Below are positions 32,468 to 46,437 of a DNA stretch of 64,000 nucleotides, in pieces. The stretch is from Pyricularia pennisetigena (Eukaryota > Ascomycota > Sordariomycetes > Magnaporthales > Pyriculariaceae). The position numbers and the translations under genes are program-made. The stretch is from NCBI RefSeq assembly GCF_004337985.1, contig NC_043744.1:4112663-4176662 (forward strand), written 5' to 3'. The number at the start of each line of letters is the position of its first letter. Within the stretch, counting starts at the first letter, position 1. The notes below the pieces were generated by a model that saw only the letters and a program-made list of their open reading frames with translations, had not been told where the DNA came from and did no database searches.

Positions 32468-35400
32468 TTCGGATGGAGTTGGAGATGGAAAAATCTGTCG
32501 GCGCAGCGGCGACGGATACAAACATATGTAGTTAGATCGCATGGAACCCACATAAATAACCAGTTCATAAAAAGTTTCAGGATCAAAGGAACATCTAAGC
32601 CAATTGTTGTGGAGGGTGCGGAGAACTGCTAGAACGATAAGGGTAGAGAGAAAGGTGTTTCAACAGAATAAACGAATCCATGAGTGATCCAAGGGAATTG
32701 ACAGGGAAAAATCTTGCATCAGTAGATTTCTGACTTTTGTGGGCGTGAGCTAGAAATTGCGCTCCAAGACCGCACAAGGCAACAAGCTTTTTTCTTCGAG
32801 CAGCATTGTTCTGGACATGAAAGGAGCGCTTGCTCGCAATCTGTCTCAGAACATTGGGTTTGAGGTCTATTCAAGGTATGCGGCGAGCAGGGGAAACATG
32901 CCAAGTGATAAAGAGGTGCGTGTAGTGGGCTGGGAGATGACACGTGACCCAAGCAAATGAGGATAGAAGGCAACGCCATGTTGTGATTTTGAAATGGCGT
33001 CGAGGATGATGAGGGGCAGAGGAGGAAGCGGACGCGATAGGTCCCAAAGGATATACGCGTTTGGGACAAATTCCACCTGTCATTGCTGCTCAGGTGCTCG
33101 GAGCTTTAGAGGTATTCAATGGGCACGCCATGGCCCTGAGGTGAGATGAGGAACCCATATATGGACATTTAACATTGCTGAAGACCGAGATCTCGAGGGG
33201 AAGGGGCAGTGCTGACTCCTATACTGTTGATGATGCTAACAAATGAATGTGACTCACCTGCTAATATGAAAGCAAAGAGGCCTCAAGTATCCTATTCGCG
33301 AGCTGTAATATCTGTGTTAGCCGCGCTTGGAGTCTGGCGAGACAGTCAGCAATGACCCGAGAGCGAGGCGGCTGTTATCATGGTTCAAGTTGTCGACAGA
33401 GTTCATCAATTCTTTGTAAGATGATTAGTGAAGAAACTCGTCCGAATTCAACGAAGATGTGGTTCTTCCAACTTTCTCCAATGAGCCATTATAGCCTGTT
33501 GCCTGGAAGATAAAGGCTTTGCACTATTCTTCTGCAAGGACGATGTTAGCTGGCTGACATTACTGAAAAAAAGACAACCCCTGTCTCAAATCCCCCCTGC
33601 TTAGTCAATATCGCCAAGCTATGCTTGGGCGGGGTCGCGGCATGCTTGATACTATGACGTCCTACTCCATGGTTGCCCAGACTAGGATCAACTTCCACAT
33701 ATAATATGCACGAACGTTGACCCAACTCAGGACCTCGCCACCTAGACTATGAAGTGTGAAGCAAAAGAAACTGTGTGCAGGGCTTTAATTACCTTTATGT
33801 TGTTGATGGTGAAATCCGCATTACAAAGGCGCAATTGGATTTCTCCTGGTAGGCAAATGAAATGCGGGCGCCGAACAAATCCAGAATCATCTCGTCCATC
33901 GCATTTTTGGTAGAAGGATCAAACCAGGCTGAGGGTTCCATAGAGACTCATATCCTGGCAAAGTTGTTGTGGCGCACGCATGTCTGATGTCTTTGATGGA
34001 CTGGCCGCCAGGCTCCCGGGTCATCAAGGGTTATCGTCCCATTTCTTACCTATAAGGCGAACCTGTGAAATCGCGGAGAAGTAAACTTCGGGTATCCTAC
34101 TTGGAGATCACAGCGTCAGTTCTCAAATCTCTTCTTGCAACTGCACCTCTCCCCTTCAAGTGACTCGTCATCTGTCTGGTCGGACCGTATCCCCTCAGGT
34201 CAATGCGCCGGGGTTGAGCCATGTGCTTTCAAAGCTTCGTCGATGATGAAAACAACAGACTAGCTCCCACACCCTCCAGTGAGAACTGTCAAGCCCTGGA
34301 AACCATCAAAGTCGTTTTCATTGTTCATGGCCAAATTCTCTCATCATCGTTCGTCCGGGTATTGTTCTTCTTGGTACTTTCTCGCGCTCGCTCTGCCAGC
34401 AGCGTTGAGGTCCCTTGATCCAGCTGCCAGGTTATGTTATGCCCTACTCCAATGGACCCGCTGGTTTGGGTGCAGCGCGCAGGAGAGAAGGACCTTGTAG
34501 TGAGATGGATTTGCGCAGTATAGTTTCGAATTCTGCCCCAAACTGCATACCATCACTCTTGTGCCAAGAAGTACTGACGACGCTCATGATGCTGTTTCTC
34601 CACGTGTCCCAAGTGCGCCACCTCTTGATCCTGAGCCCAAGTGTGCCTTGCCCCTTGTACTACTGTCGCGCATAATCGTGAAAAAAAGTCGAAATTCAAA
34701 AATGGTCGTTCTTGAGGCGGTAGGCAAACCCTTTGATGGCATGAAATGCTGCTCGAGCGACCGTCCGAAAGATTGAGTAGATACTCCTCGCCCAGCATTG
34801 CCAGGCGCATTGGCGGGTCGCACAGCTCTCCAGAAGCAATCAAGTAGCTCAGGCGCATGACCACACCTGGCAGTCGCGCCGCCCACCAGTTGCTCACTTG
34901 TATCGATCTCAATCGGCCTTTGTCGTTTCGCGGCTTGGTGCGACCAGGTAGGTCATGTCGCACTGGCAGTTTGGTTGGTGTTCCGAGTGGTGTCGGGCAG
35001 ACATCCAACACAAGCGCATTCGCTCTTGACTTCGAATAGGGCCGGCGAGGTTTGGGTGGTATCTCGAGGGGAATCCGCAACGACCCCAGACAGACAACGA
35101 GGCTCCTGGCATCAATTGGGAGTATAGAAAAATAGAACACACTTACAGTATTTACCCGAGGTAGAGAAAGTTGCAAAGAAATCCGAAACGCCGATTCCGC
35201 AACGCAAATGACCAAGCAGGCGCGCAAAGAGGGTACAAGGTCGGATGGACTCGACTTTGCGAGTTGTGGGTTTTTTGTTTGTCGGAAGAGGGGGAAAATC
35301 AGAAAAAAAAGAGTGGTGTTCTTTTTCGAAAAAGCTTGGGGAGCTATGACGCGCGCGCGATCGCAGAAGGTTCCAAAGGGAAAATTTTCTTTGCGTGGTG

Positions 35401-38400
35401 GCCTTGCAACGTACGTGGGGCAGGGGGTCGCAGAAGGCCAGGAGCGGACGGTAGACGCAGCGAATTGTAAGCAACGATGCGTTTTTGCGGGCGCGCGGGA
35501 AGTGACAATTCGGCAGGTGGAAAATCAACGGAAAGGATACTGTCGCGAGCTGCAATTGACGAACGAAAGAAGAACGCCGGGAGAGGAGCAAGATCAAGAC
35601 AAAACCTAGCGGGGAACAAAAACCAGGTTGGATAGGAAGAAACAGAAAAAAAAAAAAACCAAAAGCAGGAAATTTTTTTCTTTAGGTGCAAAAGGGCAAC
35701 GAACAAAAAGGGCAAACAGAAGTAAAAAGAGGAAAAAGCAGACTTGGGAAAGGTGGGAAGCCGGCTCGAAGCTTGCTTGCATGTGTGTGGAGGGAGGAGG
35801 TGGATTCGGGAAAGTGTCGAGGCGTGGTGCGAAAGTCTAAAACTGGGCAGCGTGAGCCAGGAAAGCGCTGTGACAAGGCGGAAAGCGGAGGAGACGACAC
35901 GCAACCGCGCCGCCGGTGGGGCAGTGAATACGGCTGAGTTGGCACTGTTGAGGCCTGCCGGTCGGGGCTGAGTTGCAACAGTATGCGTTGAGGATTTTTT
36001 CTTTCTTTGTACCGACCCAAGATAGGCAGGCGTGTATTTAGTGGACTTACTACCAGGTAGGTTAGCAATGAAATTTACCTGGGCGGCCGCTATAAAATCA
36101 AGTTGAATTTGGAGGGGTGTTGCATGACATCGTCCCAATTGTTACTGGCAGTAGCCTGGAGGTGATGCCCTTGAAGGTGTGCTGTGCTAAATCCATAACC
36201 TCTTACCTCCATGCAACATTGTACCTCGAGCAAACTAAAGCTGTCTACCTCCGACCTACCCTTACCTTAGCTTTGATGGCCGGTACAAGGTACACAGTGC
36301 CGCGCCAGAGGTGGAACCTAGGAGAAACATGTTTCAATCACCGACTCATTTGACAAAGAGGCTTTGGCGCCTGCGTCAACCACACGAAAATCATTGGATT
36401 GTCGATTGAAAAAGCAACATGGGAACCCTTGGTCATTGAAGCTGCCTATACGGTGTGTTGCGGTCACTACTGATTCCAAAGAGACAGATGAGGGAACCTG
36501 AGTAATTTTATGTCCTGCAAAGTAACCTAAGCTACAAATGACCTCCACTCGCTGATCCCCTCGGCTTACAAGATGCAGGAGCTTCGATGGCATGCATATC
36601 GACAACCACGGGGCCCTCCAACGAACCCATCCACCGTCCTGTGCATCCCAAGGCCCGATCGACCTCACCTTCCTTTGTTTCACGACGGCCGTCAATCTCC
36701 GCTGTCGCGCGCTCCACGCAAGATGTGTGGCCCGTCTTGGATCGCATGCTGTACCCAGTACCCTCACTGTCTTTACAGCGAGGACACAAGGCCGCATTAC
36801 TTCCTTGCGATGCAAATCACATTGCTTTTCAACCAACCATTATCCTGACCAAACTCCGAAGCTTAAGAGCAGAGCGCAAACCTACCGGTACGGGTACTAA
36901 TCCAAGTAGTGCACCGGAACCCTCTTCCGACTCCCCTTTTTCTTCGCTGGTTCTCCTACCGCCATCGAAATCCAACGAAGTCATAGGAGACATGTGATGT
37001 GTAGTTTTACCATCCACGTGTAATTACGCGAACAAGAGAAACAGACTCGGGCGTCTGGATGCCCACCGACGGCGTCGTCGATCAAATGGAAAATGGAAAA
37101 TGAAGGGGTCAAAAGAAACCTAACTAGGGCCAACAAAAAACAAAGGCGCACGGACACGTATCCGGGTGGGAAGACACCACGACATCAGCCCAGTCCCATT
37201 CTCCATGCATTCATCGGGCACGCATCGACTGGGCCGCGCATCGCGATGCTACTAGCGGCACGCCCTCGGACCCGCTCACCAAGGATCCTCGACAGGCATC
37301 GTGTGTCGGTTCCAGGAGTCCACGACGGTCAGATTGTCGAGGACGGCCAAAATCTCATGAAATGACAAGTAGCCTGGCTTTGGAATATGTGTCAACCAAT
37401 CAAAACCAAACAATGAAAAGAAATCGAAAAAAGGGATAAGGAGTAGAAGGCGACCTGACGCCATAGCGGATTTTAGCAATACACTATCCGCAAATTCGGG
37501 GCTGGCTTGCCTGGGTACATTCAAAAATCCGCACCCAGAACATCAGATACCACACCTCTCCCTGCATGAAGGGTTCCAGCAGGGAAAATAAACACTGGGT
37601 GGGTGTGCATGTGCATCGATCGAATTAATTATCCTTACAATAGTTACTTTCAAAAAAAAAAAAAAAAAAAAAAGAACCAAGTGGTTGTCCCAGACTTTGG
37701 GATCTCGAGTCGCCTACCTTATGGAGGGTAGCAATTGCTGCCCTTCAGCTTTAGGCAGCTAGGTAGCTCTACCTACCTAACTTGCTTACCCTGCTATTTC
37801 CGCCCGAACAGGAGTGGAGGTCAGTGCTCCATCCACTGCCCTGCCAGTCAATTATCATCCACGGGCTCAGCTGCCGGCGCTGGAATAGCCGGCACGTCGC
37901 AGAATGCAACCATAACAGTGGACTGTGGAATTCAATGTGCCGCTCGACACAGCTCTACAAGCTTCCCACAGAAAAGTAAATATCAAAATGCCAAAATTGT
38001 GGGTTCTGGAACAATCGCATCTTCTTATTCGTGGTTCGTACAGTATTTGTACTAGCGAAGTACTGTGCCTGGGTTAACATTTGACAGTTTGTCTGCTTAA
38101 TTGGTAGTCATCCTATCATGCATTTACTCTTTCGTATTTCGGAAGGTACTGCGAAGCTAAATCTTAGCTTTGACCTCCCATTGGGAGAACCAGCGTCTCG
38201 AAACCATGCACCATTCAAGAAAAAGTTTTAACTCAAATGGATGGATTTTCGGAGTTCGGCTAGGATGCCTAAGAATAAGTGGCGTGAGCTCAACGACCTC
38301 ACATCCACCAAGTCTATATTATGTAATCATGAGATATTGGATGAAAGGAGACAAATTCATACGCGCACTGTGGTCTTCTTTCTTCTTGCGTGGTTGCAAT

Positions 38401-40020
38401 TTGTTTGTGACAAGCCCAGCTTCAATAATTTTTCCGGTGTTGATATTGAAGAGAGAGAAAAAAAGATGGCAACCCATATTTTCTTCGTGAGCACAACAGC
38501 GCCGACATGAATATTCTCAGGCCATGCTTGCTTCCTCAGCCACGATGCGCTTCTGGTCGATTACGTCATATGTAGAACAATCGTTTAGTGGTCGCAATAT
38601 TTACAGATGAACTGACATATAGCATAGCTCTTTTTTCCCTTGGCATTGGGATTTGAAGTTGGCTCCTAGCTTTCAATCCAGTCCTGTCTCTTCTCACCGC
38701 AATCCGGGGGCTTGCCGCGATTGGCACAAGAAGTTGATCAGGTGTCGCTTGCTCATGCGAGTTGTCTGATCACAGGCGGGCGTTGGCTTATTTCACTCTC
38801 CCCAGTTGTGGTAGCCACCAAGTGAGACCCTAAACTTTGAGGCGGGTCGGGGGTCGACATCTGTGGCTGCCAACCAGCCCCTGGGCAGCGCTGATGAGCG
38901 AACGCGGTGCCGCCGCCGCTGAGGTCTAAGAATACTTCTTACCAACTTCGGACGCTTGGAGTCAGTCCTCTGTGGACTCATCTTCCATCGATACCCGGCA
39001 TAAGACGCAGCGTCCCACTGAGGAGGGTATATCTTATTTATTTATTTTGCCGGTTTAAGCCAAGGAAGTTCATGCGCAATGCGCGTTTAACCTGTTACTG
39101 TCTGTAGTGTCGCAATCTCAGTCGGTTAGTAAATGCTATTTTGACAACGTCAGATGTACAGTACAGTGCTTCTTACTTAGTAATACCAGCAAAACCAAAA
39201 TTCCCCGGGACCAGGTTACAGCAATGCTCCCCTCCCCACCTGTCACAGGAATTAGAAAAATCGGGATTGACAGTTGTCTGGTTTCAGTCGACAAGTCGAC
39301 CCGGCCTTGCCGGGAGCTGGGCTAATCGGTAGGCCTCTGTGGCGGATGCCTCGGGGTCTTGATGTGGGCCTTCTAGCCTAGACTAGAAGGATTCGGATTC
39401 GACAGGGCGAGGAACTACGGGGTGTGGGAGACCTCATCCTTTCAATTCGCGCCGTGGGCTGAAATCAAAGGAGAGATGGCGGCCCGACCTTTTTTGCTTC
39501 CTTTTCCAATTACCACTTGTTCTCTTCCCTCTCTAATTCTTGATCTCTGACTTTTCACTTCTGGATATTTGGCGGATGGAGAGAAGATGAGTAATTGCTT
39601 GAGGATAGTGAGTGACTGGTCAAAATGGTGACGCCTCACGTGATGTACTTCATTCTCCGTGCGAAGCCCACAATGGCAGGGCAGGGATTGTAGGTTGTTG
39701 GCTTGTTGGCTTACGAGATGGTAGCGACGTCGCCTTTGCCTGCCTAGAGGTCAAGATCACAAAGCAGGCAGCTTCTTCGCCACGAACCAGGTCCACGCAA
39801 TGGCATACTAACTCTATATTGACGAAATTTCATTATCATCACAAGAGCAAGATATAAATCAATTTAAGCGGTTGTCCAGCAATAGATCTGAGATCGTCTT
39901 CTTTTTGTTTTTTTATCTTGTTTTAATCTCCTCTTTTGCGATACCCAGTACACGCTTTCCCCGCAGTTCCAACATCGGCCATTTTACTCCTCGCATTCAC
40001 GTGCCAACTCGGGGGACGTC
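32468..40020. other. 7.5-kb gene-poor interval between divergent RRM and ECM29 genes
   Basis: No frame with a recognisable domain. The stretch at about 35,130-36,030 is strongly pyrimidine-rich on the minus strand and gives a spurious Ser/Phe/Leu-rich 264-codon frame; it looks like promoter or leader. An A-run of about 20 occurs at 37,651-37,673. The motif ACCTACCTTA/TAAGGTAGGT and variants recur (for example 36,180-36,290 and 37,710-37,800). One or more non-coding transcripts or a long RRM-gene leader are possible. Confidence 0.4.
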
Positions 40021-43000
40021 ATGGCTACCCCAGAAGCCAAAGAACTGGCTCTGGTCGACAAAGTTGACTTTAGGATCCTCCACGTTGCAAATGACGAGAA
40101 GAAGCTGGCAGAATTACTAAAATTGTACTTGGCGCCCCTCATCCTAAAAGCTGGCAGCGAGCACTTCTCAGTGCGAAGCAAGGTAAGAAAGATATCTAAC
40201 CAGCCACCTAGTCATCCCCGTTTTTTTATGCCCTGGCAGCTAACAATGTTCTTAGGTGATCCAAATATGCCAGCGGCTCAAAACATTCGTGCAACCGCCA
40301 GGCATAGTCCTACCTGTAGCTGCCCTCCTCGCGCAGTACAAGGCAACCGATTCCCCACTGGTTAGGCACCTGGATCTTACATTTATTCAGCATAGCATTG
40401 GACGTATCGATAGCTCAGAACGTGCTGAGCTTGTTTCCATAGTTCTGAAGGACATTGGCAAGAACATCAGTCCCAGTCACGCCGCTCTTTTCAACGTTGT
40501 GTTGCACATAATCCCCGACGTCAAGGTGCCGCCCAGAGGAAGCAAAGAGTCCGATGCTTTCAGGGATGAAATCGGATTATCTGACCCAGCGGACTCTGGC
40601 TATGTTGCCGAATGGCTGACAAAGCTGTTGCTGCTGAAGCAGAACTTGTCCGAGACCATGGGCCTCACGGAGGAAGACATCAAATTTCTGACCCTCGACA
40701 AACCCGAAACATGGACGGGTCTCAACAGTCTGAAGCTGGCAGAGACACGCTTGCGAGCATTGAATCTCCTCGCCAGTGGCGCGTTCACCGACAAAGAGCG
40801 GTTTTTGGCATCCATATATGCTTCTGCTAGTTCTGATGGGCGTATGTCATCTGTTGGCGACGACATGCTGAAAAGGTCAACCGTCGACCTGGAAGACAGG
40901 TCAATAGTAGAGAAATTATTCACTGCTCACCTTGGACTCCCTTCACCCTTCCGAGCCAAAATACTCAATCTTTTGAGCAGGTCAGCTACATCAGTTACAT
41001 ACAGAGAGAACATCCTGAACGTCGTCAAGATGGATTTGGAGGGAAGTTTTCCACACGCACCCAGCGACGACTGGGTGCGGCGAATGCAAGCTAGTGGTCT
41101 CGAGCAGACGAAACTCCACAAAGCTCTGTTCGAGTACATGAATTGGGTAGCGCGTATTGGACCGAGTAAAGGCAGCAACTTCATAACCATTGCACATCCC
41201 CTAATCGACCACCTTGTGGCTTTCATCCGAAGTCAAGGCTGGCCCGTTCCGGAAAACCTGTCCGTGGATCAGGTCAACCTCCGATACAGAGCCTACGAGA
41301 CGATCGGTGTTCTGGCTAGGTCGGCAGAGGAGTTTCCCGAAGAGCCCCGCACATTTCTGCTCAGTTTCTTGTTCCGGTCACTATCAGAGGACCCTTCGGA
41401 CGTCGTTGCTGCCGTCGATGGCGCACTGCCCGCAGTTGCACGCTTCTTTCAGAACCCTGGAGATGCCGAATGCTTCCACCTGCACTCAACGCTACTCACT
41501 TACATGTCGCCACCCCATGACGCGCCCGAGATAGTGCGCAGCACCCGGCCCGCGGCCGTCAAGTGTGCTAATCAATGCCTGCCATTTTCCGATGCTACCG
41601 CGCGGTGGATCGACATCCTCGCCGTAGCCAGTGCTCGTAGCGAGCGCAGGGACGTCGTTGAGGAGGGCCGCAAAGGTCTAGACCCGTGGACATACTACGC
41701 CAATGAGGAATCCGCCCATGCCAAGCTTCCCGACTGGGTCGAGATGGTTCGGACTTATTTTACCGAGCGTATCTCCTCAGCTGACGACCACGTGGATAAG
41801 AAAGCGAAGGATGACCACCCGACCTCGCCATTCTTCGCCAATTTTGGAGGGGACAAACTGCATGCCTACCCACTCACCGTGACATACTGCACTCGAATCT
41901 TGTTCTTGATGGCGTTAGGAGATAGCTTCAAGGTCCAGCCTGGTTGGGAGCTGCAGCTGGAGAACAAAGTCCGGTCTGATCTCGAAGCTCGTAGGACGAT
42001 TCGTCACTATCTGGCAAACGCCCACGACAGTTTGCCTCGGGCGTCTGATGCAACAACAATGCCCAGCACAGCGCTTCTTACTCTACTAACAGCTGCGCTG
42101 GAGGGCATGTTGCTTCAGGACAATGATGAAATCGTCAACGAATGTGCGCAGAGCTTCGTCGACCTTGCTTCATTGGCTCCCAAAGCAGTCCTGCGGTCTT
42201 TGGTCGGCCGCGCTGAGGATCTGTTGCCGCTGGTTATGTCCCACAAGTCTGATTTGCGACTGCTTGGTTCTCGGGCGTGCGCAATTCTTGGCGCACATCC
42301 TGCTAAAGGGCAGACGGCTACGATGGAAATTTACGAGCGCCTTATGGCCGAGTTTGAGTCACAGAGTCCTGCAATTGGCAGTGAGGCAAAGACCCAGGGG
42401 TCACTGCTCTGCATGGCACATCTTGCCTCGAGATTGATATACTATTACGGTCTAAACCATCCATCAGGAGAGGCTTCGACACCCCTGATGGACAAAATCC
42501 GACGCAATACCGTTTTTAAGGCTTCCTCGCTGGCTCGACGCAACTCCACATATCAGGCCATGTCACAATTCTGGACTGCTGGTCTTTCATGTCTCTCTCA
42601 AGATGATGCTCGGAAAAAATTGGCTGCGGAGTGGGTTGAATTACTTTCTTCCGAGGCCAAGAAATCCAACGACAAGGCAATCGTCGGCCTCGGTCGCCTC
42701 GCAATAGCTCTCGATGATACAAACGACAACGACTCGTCCATTGTTACTGACATCCTGTCCAGACTATACGAACTTCACGAAATCAAGCAGACAGAAGTTC
42801 AGTTTGCTGTAGGCGAAGCCATAACAGCTGCAGTTGCCTGCTGGGACTCGGAGGTTGTGCAACTCACTTTGGATGTCGAGCCTAAAGACAACTCTTACCT
42901 CATCGGCAAGCGCGGCGCGAGGGTATCGGAGCTGTTGAACAAGCTTCTGCAGGACTGCAAGACGACCAAGCCTTCCCTTCTAAAGGCCTCAGGCATATGG

Positions 43001-45669
43001 CTGTTTTGCCTGATTCAGAACTGTTCTCATCTCCCCGAGATCCAGTTCAAGTTGCGCGAGAGCCAGGTTGCGTTCATGCGGCTTTTGAGTGCGCGCGATG
43101 AAATCGTTCAGGAGACTGCGAGCCGCGGTCTTGCGTTGGTGTACGAGCGCGGTGACCCCGCGCTGCGAGAAGATCTGGTCAAGGATCTCGTCGCTGCTTT
43201 CACCGGATCTGGGCCAAAGCTTGAGGTCGACAAGGATACTGAACTATTTGATGCAGGAGCGCTACCTACTGGCGAAGGTAAGAGCATTACATCCTACAAA
43301 GACATCGTCAGTCTGGCCAACGAGGTCGGTGACCAGAGTCTCATTTACAAGTTCATGTCCCTGGCAACCAACGCCGCGACATGGTCCACGCGTTCGGCGT
43401 TTGGGCGTTTCGGCCTCAGCAATATCTTATCAGAGTCGGAGGTTGATCCGAAGCTCTATCCAAAACTTTATCGGTACCGATTCGATCCCAACATGAACGT
43501 ACAAAAGTCGATGAACGATATCTGGAAAGCACTTGTAAAGGACTCTTCGGCTGTCATCGACACCCACTTTGAGGCCATCCTCTCTGATCTCCTCAAGAGC
43601 ATACTGGGCAAGGAGTGGCGAGTGCGCCAAGCTAGTTGTGCAGCCATCGCAGACCTCATTGGCGGACAGAAGTTTGACAGATACAAGGAGCACTACCAAG
43701 ACATTTGGAGCGCCGCTTTGCGAGTCCTAGACGACGTCAAGGCCTCCGTTCGTGAGGCAGCTATGGGTCTTTGCATGAACCTTTCCAATACCTTGGTGCG
43801 GCAGCTCGAGGAGTCGAGCAGCGCCGCAGCTTCCAAAACAGCCACTGCAATGATAGGACAAGCCCTTCCATTCCTGCTTTCTGACAAGGGCATTGAAAGT
43901 GGTGTTGAAGAAGTAAAAGGTCTCGCCATCATAACTGTGATGAAGATTGCGAAGAACGGCGGCGTGGCGCTCCGGCCATACATCGCTGACATGGTGACGC
44001 ACTTGCTGAATCTTCTGAGCACCATCGAGCCGGACGCTCTTAATTACTACTACCAGCGGTCTGGCGAAGAGTCTCGGGAAAAGATTGACAAGCTGCGCAG
44101 TTCGTTTGTCTCACAGTCGCCTATTTTCGTCGCCATCGAAGATGCGTTGCGCCAGGTCGACGCCGAAGTTATGCCCAAGCTGCTGTCAGGAGTCGAAGAA
44201 ACCATCAAGAGCGCCATCGGCATGCCGACCAAAATCGGGTGCAGCAATCTGCTATCGTCCTTGTCCATCCGGCACGCCGTTGACTTTGCTCCACATTCAG
44301 ACCGGTTTCTGAAACTCATGTACAAGTGCGTCCTTGACCGCAACGACGAGGTCAGCCGCGCGTACGCAAAGGCCGCCGCATACATGATGCGTGTGGCGCC
44401 CGACGGAGCGCGCCTCAAGTTTGTGGAACATTTTGCGGACCTGTATTTCGCGTCTGAGGACGAGGGCCGTCGGCGCAAGGTTGGCGACGTCGTGCTGGCG
44501 CTGTCCAAGATCTCGCCTGACCATTTCAACGCACTTGAGGCGCAGCTCCTCCCTCTCGCATATCTGGGCAAACACGATGCTGAAGAGTATGTCGCCACTT
44601 GCTTTTCCGAGGTATGGGACAAGCATGCCGGCAGCGCGAGGAGCGTCGTGCGCTACGTGGATGAGATCATAGGGCTCGTGGAGCGGGCGCTGGGTGCGGC
44701 GCAGTGGGCGCTGAAGCATGCCGGTGCTCTGACTACGGTGAGTCTTTTTTTTTTTTTTTTCAGCACTTTCGCATTTGACTTGCTTTGCTAACTTTTCCGC
44801 AATCGCAGGGTTCAATGGTCAAGGGGGTCCTGGAGGGTGCAAGCCTTAGTGCTGGGACAGCAGCGTCGCGCCTGGATAAGATTTGGCCAACATTTGAGAA
44901 GTCACTACTACTCAAAACTTTTGATGGGAAAGAGAAGCTCCTAGACCCGCTGGCTGACATGGCAGAAAAGGGTTTCGGAGACAATACGGTACTAAAAAAG
45001 ATCGTTGTACGTGAGGCGAAGCGGAACAACGACACGTACCGTGTGCATGCATTCAAGTGCCTTTGGAGGTTCGCAAAGTCTCGCAAGCAGATGGATATGC
45101 TGGATGACATCGTGAGCATCGTAACGCCGCACCTCGACGCACTCAAGGACGAGGACAGGATGGATGTGGATGGGGATAAGGGGCGCGAAGATCTTGTAAC
45201 CAAGACGGCTACAGTGTCTGTGGAGGCTGTGGCTAGGGGCTACTGCCGGGAGAAGATTGAGGTCGAGCCAGAGGCCGTCCTGAAACGGGTAATCTCGGCG
45301 TTAGGGCCCTACCTTGCCAGCACCCAATTTGACCGCGTTCGTAGGGAGGTGTGGTACAGCTGCGCCGCGGACCTTCTCGACGATGCAAAGGGCGGTGCTG
45401 CGCAGCAACCAGCTTCTGCCCTCGACACCGCTGTGAAGATCCTGAACACGCTCGATTTGGATGCTCCAGACGTCGGCACAGAGGATCAGCGGGCTGTGAG
45501 AATGAGGGCAGTGGATGCCTTCGTTGAGGCTTGCAAGAAGGGCGTGTTTGGGGCTATTGGCGATGCGCAGTTGTTGAAGCTCCTGAAAGAAAAGCTGGAT
45601 GCCGCTGCCTCGGCTGAGAGGTCGCTGGCTGTGAAGGGGTCCATTGCACAGATACTGGGGAAACTTTGA
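40021..45669 (+). CDS. ECM29: Ecm29 proteasome adaptor/scaffold protein
   Basis: Three exons: 40021-40182, 40256-44737, 44809-45669, giving 1834 aa, close to yeast Ecm29 (~1868) and human ECM29 (~1845). The protein is helical HEAT-like throughout, with no catalytic motif. The N-terminus (KVDFRILHVANDEKKLAELL) and the region LGKEWRVRQASCAAIADLI are typical of the family. Ecm29 binds the 26S proteasome, tethers core and regulatory particles, and acts in quality control and under stress. Intron 2 has a long T-run just after the donor. The frame is uninterrupted. The next gene on the same strand encodes a UBX protein, also of the ubiquitin-proteasome system. Confidence 0.92.
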
Positions 45670-46437
45670 AGGGGGTTCGGTTATTATCTTCTGGTACCTG
45701 GGGGCAGCGTTGCCGAGGCATTAATGAGCTGAGTTGGAACGTTATCGGAATCTTGATATGAATAGCCTCTGGAGGGACCATGCAAGAGGCAAACCAGAAG
45801 GTAAACGAGGGGGGATATGTACTTCATTTAAACACGACTGATCCCAACACATAATGGCTTGGCTACTACTGTTACCCGGGTACGCAGTATGCTTGTTTCT
45901 GTGCAATGCATTTTCTCTACTGACCTATACCGCCTTCGTGCTGTGCGTTGCAGGCTGATACACCATAAGCCTGGCATATTGTGCTTGACCAAGCGTTCAT
46001 TAGGCAAAAGTAAACGAGCGATAGGTCGTCGTCGCATTAGGGATCACGTGGGAAGTGGTGACTCTAACACGTGACATCGCGCTTAGCGGGGTTTCTCGAT
46101 TGCATTCTACCTACCGAAGGATGTGGTGGAGCCGCCCGCAGTTGCGTCACTCGCGGGCAACCTGGGCACGGAGCTATTTCTCTCTCGACGAAACCTCAGC
46201 ATCCGTCGGTTAACACTCCAAACCTATAATCGTTCATTCTTTTCAAAGCCGCGCATTCCACTCGAGGCACCTTGTTAGAATATAGAATCCACATACAGCT
46301 TCCTAGAAAGTTTCATAGGAAACGCCCTGCCACAAACGCCTGCTTGTCCATCGCACGGGCGGACTTTTGTCGATTTCACCACACCCGTCACGCACCCGCT
46401 ATCCAGCAAGCCTCTCGACAGACACACAACGTCCACC
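45670..46437. other. intergenic between ECM29 and UBX gene
   Basis: Likely contains the ECM29 3' UTR and the UBX promoter. A CACGTG (about 46,045) and an ACACGTGAC (about 46,068) lie some 370-390 bp before the UBX start. Nothing coding seen. Confidence 0.45.

Noticed and set aside
34553..35227. 224-codon minus-strand frame
   Set aside because: No domain, no splice context, overlapping frames; Arg/Leu/Ser-rich chance reading.
35344..36138. 264-codon minus-strand frame
   Set aside because: Composition is Ser/Phe/Leu/Pro-rich from a pyrimidine tract, with overlapping frames on both strands and no domain.
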